Source: Acidobacteriota bacterium | GTDB taxonomy: Bacteria; Acidobacteriota; Blastocatellia; Pyrinomonadales; Pyrinomonadaceae | Assembly: GCA_019239425.1 (NCBI GenBank) | Contig: JAFAZX010000036.1 | Coordinates: 62,001 to 126,000 of the forward strand | Direction of reading: 5' to 3' | DNA length: 64,000 bases | Shown here: positions 59,268 to 64,000 of the stretch, piece by piece | Position numbering within the stretch: the stretch's first letter is position 1 | How the letters are laid out: every line of letters starts with the position of its first letter | Translations under genes and position numbers: made by a program | The notes under the pieces: generated by a model | Seen by the model: the letters and a program-made list of their open reading frames with translations, nothing else | Database searches by the model: none | Told to the model about the DNA's origin: nothing

Positions 59268-60026
59268 ATGCCTCATAACCTTAGACTCGTGCACCGAATG
59301 CTTCTCCTTGTACTTCTAAGTATTATTTCATCTCCCCTTTCCAGCTTCGCTCAACCAACTCCAGCGACAAACGCAAATAGCGCCCCTCTGTCATCTGAGG
59401 AACTTAAGAGGCAAGACGAGGAACATACTATTCAAGAACTTGAACGTTCCAAGCGACTGTTAGAACTTCAGCAGCAAATTGAGAAATTAAGAGGTGCTGA
59501 TCCACAAAAGCGGACGAATCAATATCAAGACGGCTTTATTTTCACAATAATGGCGAGTGCTTTTAGTGGTTCTGCCCTAGCGTCTTTAGGGTTGATTATA
59601 TATCTCTTTACTAGCCTACTTGGCATTACATCATCCAAGCCAAAAGAAAGCGACACGTCAGAAGAAACACTCGGGGCTTTCAACAGACAGGCTTTGGCAG
59701 AGCTTAGGTGGTATTCAGCCGCGAGCCTGTTAGCAATGATGTTCGGGATAGCCATAATTTTCGGCGGTGCAATACTGGCTCTTGCTGGCCTTACGCCGGC
59801 CGCAATAGTCTCGGCGGTCGCCGGCATAGTTACTGAAGGGGTGGCGCTCTTATTCCATAAGCAGACGGATAAAATTCGAGTAAGGGTAGAGAAGATAGAA
59901 AGACAGTTACTTAGTATTAAGATGGCAAAAGAGATAGAAGATAAGGCTATTCAGGACAAAGCTATAGGCAAGATGTTAGATGCGGGACTAAACAGTCTAT
60001 ATTTACCCCCCGCTAGGAGGGCCTGA
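59268..60026 (+). CDS. Multipass membrane protein, possibly TRADD-N-associated TM-like
   Basis: A 252-aa protein. N-terminal signal-like helix (residues 10-30), a charged coil (about 40-80), then two or three membrane helices (ASAFSGSALASLGLIIYLF, then IAIIFGGAILALAGL and AIVSAVAGIVTEGVALLF). A C-terminal basic helix region (RVEKIERQLLSIKMA). The VSAVAGIVTEGVALLFHKQTD segment resembles the TRADD-N-associated membrane domain that occurs with bacterial signalling and immunity proteins. This is a tentative match. Convergent with the CBASS-like operon. Confidence 0.4.
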   Translation: MPHNLRLVHRMLLLVLLSIISSPLSSFAQPTPATNANSAPLSSEELKRQDEEHTIQELERSKRLLELQQQIEKLRGADPQKRTNQYQDGFIFTIMASAFSGSALASLGLIIYLFTSLLGITSSKPKESDTSEETLGAFNRQALAELRWYSAASLLAMMFGIAIIFGGAILALAGLTPAAIVSAVAGIVTEGVALLFHKQTDKIRVRVEKIERQLLSIKMAKEIEDKAIQDKAIGKMLDAGLNSLYLPPARRA

Positions 60027-60122
60027 TTAAAAGCCACCTCATAAATGCCTGCTGAAGATTCTGGACGCTAGAGTTGCTTAGGGAGTTTTACCCTGATGCA
60101 GCATCTCAGGTGTTCTGGACGC

Positions 60123-61076
60123 TCACGACTTTAGCTGCGCTCGCTTATATTCTTCTACCAATTCGTCAACACAGTAATACATTTGTTGCTCCAGCCCAGG
60201 TCTGAGCCGATCATAAACTCTCTCGGGGATTAAGGGGTTGCTCTTTCTGTTGAGGTATATCTTGTCCTGAATCTGCCGGAGAGGGGATTCCAGATTTATA
60301 GTGGTTCCGCTTACGACTCCAGACCACAAGCCGGATATGTGAGACTTGAGGCTTTCCAAGTTTCTTATTGACGTGCCGTGTTCGTTATACAACTTTACCG
60401 AGAGCGTGAGCACAGGCAGGAAGGGCAGGATTACCGTCAGGACGAACGACCGCAAGCTCACGTCGTTAAATAAAGCAATCGCAGCCAGCAGAACGAAAAT
60501 CGCGATGGAAATGCCCACCACCCAGTGTATAAAGCTCTTGCGGATGGAGTAGTCGTAAGAGAAATTGCTGCGTTGGCAGATTATCTTGGCGGCGGCCCCA
60601 TCAACCGCCTCAATCGTCTCCGCGTACCAACTCTTCAGCTTGTCGAAGCTCTTCACCCTCCGTAGGTGCTGGTCGGAATATTTTTTGATGTCTTCATTCA
60701 TCGGCTTGTCGCCGACCAGTATTTTGTTCCATTCCAAACCCAACACTTCACAGTCGAACAGCTCTTGTATGGATGCCGCCTTCTGCCTTAACTGATTGAT
60801 GGATGGCGTCAGGAGTAATAGGTCCAGAAGCGCTATAACGATCCCATAGAGCCCTCTGATCCAGGCGATACTATATCCCAAGGGTGATAGGGTGAGGTCG
60901 AGTAGTGTCAGGAAAACCGTCACGAAGGCGGTTAGAACTAGCTGCCAAAAGAACAGCCTCTTGGCTACGAAATAAATTTCCTTCTGGGCGGCCAGCCGCT
61001 CGATGTTCTTTTGCTGATTCTCTTTCTCGACGATGCTTTGCCCTACGCTGTCCACAACCTGAAGATTCTCCGCCAT
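60123..61076 (-). CDS. S-4TM family putative pore-forming effector (CBASS effector)
   Basis: A 317-aa protein with four membrane segments in two pairs (about 41-62 with 70-90, and 185-203 with 208-228), separated by a helical soluble stretch. This is the S-4TM layout predicted for pore-forming effectors of nucleotide second-messenger systems. It starts 34 bases after the CD-NTase gene in the same direction, so the two would be co-expressed. Activation by the cyclic nucleotide would permeabilise the membrane and abort phage infection, if it acts as a CBASS effector. Confidence 0.75.
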   Translation of the reverse strand: MAENLQVVDSVGQSIVEKENQQKNIERLAAQKEIYFVAKRLFFWQLVLTAFVTVFLTLLDLTLSPLGYSIAWIRGLYGIVIALLDLLLLTPSINQLRQKAASIQELFDCEVLGLEWNKILVGDKPMNEDIKKYSDQHLRRVKSFDKLKSWYAETIEAVDGAAAKIICQRSNFSYDYSIRKSFIHWVVGISIAIFVLLAAIALFNDVSLRSFVLTVILPFLPVLTLSVKLYNEHGTSIRNLESLKSHISGLWSGVVSGTTINLESPLRQIQDKIYLNRKSNPLIPERVYDRLRPGLEQQMYYCVDELVEEYKRAQLKS

Positions 61077-61110
61077 ATTCGTATCGTATTTTGGCGAGGA
61101 GTGCCGGTCA

Positions 61111-61995
61111 TCAGCCCCGCGGAAAGTAGCCGTTGAAAACTAAGTCCCACAGCCTGTAAGCCTCGTTGAAGTCACCGCGGCTTTCTGAAATACACGCCTT
61201 ATAGGTGCGGTCTGCCGAAGACGAGACGGCTTGCCTGAGCTGCTGTTTCTTTGCCTCGGTATTGGCTGAAGGCACCCCGCCGGACACACCCACCGGGTCC
61301 ACAAGGGATTCGCACTGCCGATTGCTGAGGAGCACCAGCGCGTCGTTCATGCACACCGCATAGCTTTTAGGCCCTACGCAGGTGCCCTCCACAGCGAGCA
61401 GAAGCTCTAGGTGAAATGAGCTGAGGGGTATCTTAGGCTGTCGGCAGCGCCGCCAGAATTTTATCAACATCGCAGTCCGCTTTAGCTTACCCCCGCTGCG
61501 GTCATCAGCATCGTTAATAAACTTATTGTGGGCTTGTGGGCTCGTATCCATCCACCCGCCTGAACCGTTCGGTATGGCGTAGATGGGATAATTCTTTACC
61601 CCTCCGTGCCGGGTATATACGGCCGGAACCACATCCACAGGATGTTTGTTGTCGGCGAACCGAACCACCACCGCCTGGCCGTCACGCCCGACGTCCGTCG
61701 AGTAGTACCGGCCTTGTAACTGCTCACGCACCTGATTGAGGATCGTGGAAGAAGACTTCAACTTATCGCCCCACCGAACCTCGTTTACGCTAAGGATCAG
61801 CATCAGATCGATGTCGCTCGTATCCCGAATGGCCGACCCGCGGCTGTAGCTGCCGATTTGCTCCACGCGGTTGGTTTGGAAGACAGATTCGAGGCGCGTT
61901 TTCACGCTGCTTTTATGACTGTCATAAAGGCGAATGTCCGTGTCACGGGGCTCGATCCCGCTCAGCAATTTGCTAAAACAACTGGATATTGTCAT
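61111..61995 (-). CDS. CD-NTase-type nucleotidyltransferase (CBASS)
   Basis: A 294-aa cyclic-oligonucleotide synthase-like protein. The GS motif and DxD are in IGSYSRGSAIRDTSDIDLML (Gly48-Ser49, Asp61, Asp63), and a third Asp lies at 121 (HPVDVVPAV). The rest matches the nucleotidyltransferase plus helical OAS1-C-like fold. It is catalytically complete by motif. The start is ATG 61995; the upstream frame has no family sequence. It is followed by the S-4TM effector and preceded by two unassigned genes, so this is a minimal two-gene CBASS with extras. Cap2/Cap3-like ubiquitin genes are absent. Confidence 0.85.
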   Translation of the reverse strand: MTISSCFSKLLSGIEPRDTDIRLYDSHKSSVKTRLESVFQTNRVEQIGSYSRGSAIRDTSDIDLMLILSVNEVRWGDKLKSSSTILNQVREQLQGRYYSTDVGRDGQAVVVRFADNKHPVDVVPAVYTRHGGVKNYPIYAIPNGSGGWMDTSPQAHNKFINDADDRSGGKLKRTAMLIKFWRRCRQPKIPLSSFHLELLLAVEGTCVGPKSYAVCMNDALVLLSNRQCESLVDPVGVSGGVPSANTEAKKQQLRQAVSSSADRTYKACISESRGDFNEAYRLWDLVFNGYFPRG

Positions 61996-62073
61996 CGCGA
62001 ATTCCTTTTGCTGGAAATGGCCTGACTGTTGCCCCACATAACGTTGATGAGCGGGCAAGTTGAACCTGGGCGA

Positions 62074-63174
62074 TCAGGCCACCTTATTCTTCCCGTCGGG
62101 CAGTTCTTTCCCGAGTCGTCTCCTTTTGCTCCCGGCTTGGCGCAACTCTTCGCAACGGCCGAAGTAGCGTTCGATGTTGTGAGTAACAAGCTCCTCCCTG
62201 CTCATCCCAAGGCGGAGAATATCGCCGGGCGGGTGATGAAGATTCTCCGTGGTGCGAAGTCCGTGTAGCGCGGCTTGAAAGGGCTTCCAGGTGATAACCG
62301 TGGCAGCGAATTCATTCATCAGGGCGGCGATCTTGTTCTGCTTGGCGGCCCCAACGACGACGAACTCCAGCGGCCTTTTAGCCCCGTCTTGGATGGCGCG
62401 CATATTTCGTAGGAGTTGCCTAAATTGGTGGGGCTTTTTGTAATACTGCGCGAGTATGGCTACCTTGTTAATGTCTGGGCGGTCTCCCAGCCACTTGAAA
62501 ACGGCGCGGTAGTCGCTGTCGTCAAACGGGTAAAGAAAAGGGATCGACGGGACGCCCAAGTTGGCGAAGCGGTCGTGGATTTGGAGGTTGCGGTCTTGAT
62601 TTCTGATTTGATCCAGCCTCGGCTGCTCATCCCACACGGAGTAAGACAACCCGACGACAAAATCGAATCCTAGCCTGGCAATCTTCTCCCACGAGTGGTC
62701 GGTGTCAGACACCTTCCATAAAGCCTCAAGAATGCAATCCTTTGCAGTCCCGACCAAGGCTAAACGGGCCCCGAAGGGTAGGCCCAGTTTCTCGCGTAAG
62801 ACATCGAGCGAGTCAATAACTACATTTCCGCCGCACCCCACAATCTTGCTGAGGGAGATGGCGTAGATAGCATTCGGCCTTTGCGGAAGCGAGATGCGCA
62901 ACCCCTTGGCAATACCCGGAATAAATGACGGCAGAGTCAGGTTATCTTGGTGGGAACTTTCCGGCAGGGGAATAAAATCATCGTAAGTGTCGCCGAAGTA
63001 GATTTCGCGACGCCCCAAGTCGATGCAGCTCACGAGCGAGGCCCCCTGCATCAGGTAGGTCTTGTTGTTAGAAGGGCCGTCGCACCTATCCAGTGCCTTT
63101 TGAGGGCAGGAGGCACAGGCAAAAGGCAACACAGGGTGGGTATCTCGTCTGCTAGGGTCGTACATTATACGCAA
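62074..63174 (-). CDS. Predicted TIM-barrel protein with N-terminal Cys motif, CBASS-linked
   Basis: A 366-aa protein. The N-terminus has cysteines (FACASCPQKALDRC plus VSC) that may bind zinc or Fe-S. The rest alternates hydrophobic strands and helices: RISLPQR, AIYAISLSK, RLALVGTAKD, DFVVGLSYSVW, VPSIPFLYP, KVAILAQYY, LEFVVVGAAK, ATVITWKPF. Eight such units would make a TIM barrel, possibly a TGT-like or DUF4417-like fold. No catalytic assignment. It overlaps the 119-aa gene by ten bases and precedes the CD-NTase by 78, so it belongs to the same transcript. Confidence 0.5.
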   Translation of the reverse strand: MRIMYDPSRRDTHPVLPFACASCPQKALDRCDGPSNNKTYLMQGASLVSCIDLGRREIYFGDTYDDFIPLPESSHQDNLTLPSFIPGIAKGLRISLPQRPNAIYAISLSKIVGCGGNVVIDSLDVLREKLGLPFGARLALVGTAKDCILEALWKVSDTDHSWEKIARLGFDFVVGLSYSVWDEQPRLDQIRNQDRNLQIHDRFANLGVPSIPFLYPFDDSDYRAVFKWLGDRPDINKVAILAQYYKKPHQFRQLLRNMRAIQDGAKRPLEFVVVGAAKQNKIAALMNEFAATVITWKPFQAALHGLRTTENLHHPPGDILRLGMSREELVTHNIERYFGRCEELRQAGSKRRRLGKELPDGKNKVA

Positions 63175-63524
63175 AGCTCAACAATTACATTCTTCTTACC
63201 ACTACGTGTGGTTACAGTCCCACGTAACCTCCCTCCCAGCTCCTTAACGGCAGAAATTATTTCCTTCGCCTCCGCGTCAGGGGCGAACCCGAGGGTTTCA
63301 CCCTCCGCGCGAACCATGACTGCTGACCTGCCGTGGATAGAGCCGGACACCGGCGTCCCCACCTCAACGCGCTCGGCCGCCTGTGTCGTCTTAACAAGTT
63401 GGAAAGTCCAGCACTGAGGCGGGCGGGGATCGACAATAATGTCGGGATCGGGCGGGTTGGGGTCGCGCGGGGGGATAGGGGGATCATTACCTGGGTCACG
63501 CGGTGGTCTGGGGCCTTTACTCAT
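63165..63524 (-). CDS. 119-aa protein with proline-rich N-terminus, first gene of CBASS-like operon
   Basis: From ATG 63524 with GGAGG upstream (this decides the start; the longer frame reads through the promoter). Residues 1-35 are Pro/Asp/Arg-rich (PPRDPGNDPPIPPRDPNPPD), presumably disordered, followed by a small alpha/beta domain (VMVRAEGETLGFAP, then GRLRGTVTTRSGKKNVIVEL). No family recognised. Its position suggests an accessory or sensor role in the operon. Divergent from the XRE gene at 63,807 with operators in between. Confidence 0.5.
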   Translation of the reverse strand: MSKGPRPPRDPGNDPPIPPRDPNPPDPDIIVDPRPPQCWTFQLVKTTQAAERVEVGTPVSGSIHGRSAVMVRAEGETLGFAPDAEAKEIISAVKELGGRLRGTVTTRSGKKNVIVELCV

Positions 63525-63583
63525 TAACTTCCTCCAGAAGTCACTATGGACTTCGACGCCTTTATATATGACAAAATGCGTAC

Positions 63584-63603
63584 TGTCAACTATACAGTTG
63601 ACA
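63584..63603. promoter_or_regulatory. Operator-like inverted repeat TGTCAACT(N4)AGTTGACA
   Basis: Eight-base arms TGTCAACT and AGTTGACA around ATAC. It lies 60 bases upstream of the CBASS-like operon start and 204 upstream of the divergent XRE gene. Likely bound by that XRE protein. Confidence 0.6.
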
Positions 63604-63607
63604 GAGG

Positions 63608-63623
63608 CCACTATATAATGTGC
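63608..63623. promoter_or_regulatory. CACTATATA-type operator variant
   Basis: CCACTATATAATGTGC resembles the palindromes at 37,233 and 41,641. It lies five bases from the TGTCAACT inverted repeat in the same divergent promoter region. Confidence 0.5.
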
Positions 63624-63806
63624 TCGCCGAGCGCGGAGCCACATTAAGGTGGGGCGGTCTATCTTGTAGGGAAAGACTGGCGTAAAAGCTCAAAAGGCGG
63701 CATCATCTGTGCTGCGCGACAAGCGCATATGCAATCAAAGCAAGACCACTGCCGCGGGCGTGAAGTCCTAGCCCACGCCAAAATTGAAAGGTAGAAGACA
63801 AGGTAG

Positions 63807-64000
63807 ATGTCCCCCGCCAACGTGGAATTCGGGCAGCGTGTGCGTGAACTGCGGGAGTCTAAGCGAAGAACAGACCCTGCTTTCTCACTGCGGCGCTTCG
63901 CACAAAGTGTCGGAATTAGCGCCGCTTTTCTGAGTAAGGTAGAGATGGGTGAAGCCTTACCTCCCAAAGCTGAAAAAATCAAAATAATGGCAGAGCTTCT
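63807..64000 (+). CDS. XRE-family regulator, partial (runs off the window)
   Basis: The first ~65 codons from ATG 63807, with AAGGTAG just before. FGQRVRELRESKRRTDPAFSL then RRFAQSVGISAAFLSKVEMG is a complete HTH. The frame continues past 64,000. Divergent from the CBASS-like operon, with two operator-like sequences between, so it is probably its regulator. XRE genes of this kind are often followed by an ImmA/IrrE-type protease, not visible here. Confidence 0.85.
   Translation, partial: MSPANVEFGQRVRELRESKRRTDPAFSLRRFAQSVGISAAFLSKVEMGEALPPKAEKIKIMAEL

Noticed and set aside
29476..64000. Prophage
   Set aside because: No terminase, portal, capsid, tail or lysis genes are seen; only recombinases, replication and defence-type genes.

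Overview
The window looks like a chromosome segment of a high-GC Gram-negative bacterium, most likely an Acidobacteriota member of the Blastocatellia type. This is inferred from futalosine menaquinone genes (MqnA, MqnC), the gene repertoire, dense GC-rich coding, and intergenic arrays of 7-8 bp tandem repeats. No rRNA is present to settle the taxonomy.

Positions 1-29,490 are ordinary chromosome. In order they hold a GAF-GGDEF diguanylate cyclase with a structured leader; a reverse-strand run of small enzymes (cyclase/kynurenine-formamidase-like, a HEAT-like small gene broken by an in-frame TGA, an alkyltransferase-like protein, YbjQ, a PaaI-type thioesterase); mqnA and mqnC; a YaeQ-like protein, a YcxB-like protein, a GNAT enzyme and an M20 peptidase; ligA and an ICMT-like methyltransferase; small secreted proteins; an EEP phosphohydrolase; an orphan beta-class DNA methyltransferase; tRNA-Leu(CAG); a YggS-YggT-DUF167-YebC block; a secreted glycoside hydrolase set (GH39, GH3 with PA14, GH2); and ruvC. 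Tandem heptamer or octamer arrays, many folded back as long perfect inverted repeats, sit at the gene ends.

At about 29,490 the texture changes. A large serine recombinase gene overlaps the 3' end of a truncated SH3-like secreted protein gene, which marks one boundary of an integrated element. The other boundary is not visible, so the element probably runs past 64,000. Its left part is a mobility and replication module: the serine recombinase, a half-length resolvase-like protein with a displaced catalytic serine, a TOPRIM/P-loop primase-helicase, a 660-aa tyrosine recombinase with an internal HTH, a LexA-like winged helix, and about 1.4 kb of AT-rich noncoding DNA with seven GGTAC/GTACC sites. 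No phage structural or conjugation genes are visible.

The cargo is mostly defence or signalling: a HEPN protein; a TPR-Fis-receiver regulator divergent from a small exported peptide with a duplicated GDIQTGV unit; a five-gene operon (DUF4007, a 1,185-aa BrxC/PglY-like ATPase, a DndC-like PP-loop/PAPS-reductase protein, a GIY-YIG-like protein, a DndB-like DGQHR protein) that looks like a non-canonical DNA sulfur-modification or BREX-like system without DndA/D/E or PglZ; a UDG-fold protein; a K+-channel-like protein; several membrane proteins; and a CBASS-like operon (CD-NTase plus S-4TM effector) preceded by two unassigned genes. A 16-bp palindrome, TGCACTATATAGTGCA or close variants, lies next to three separate regulatory or defence loci and suggests element-wide regulation.
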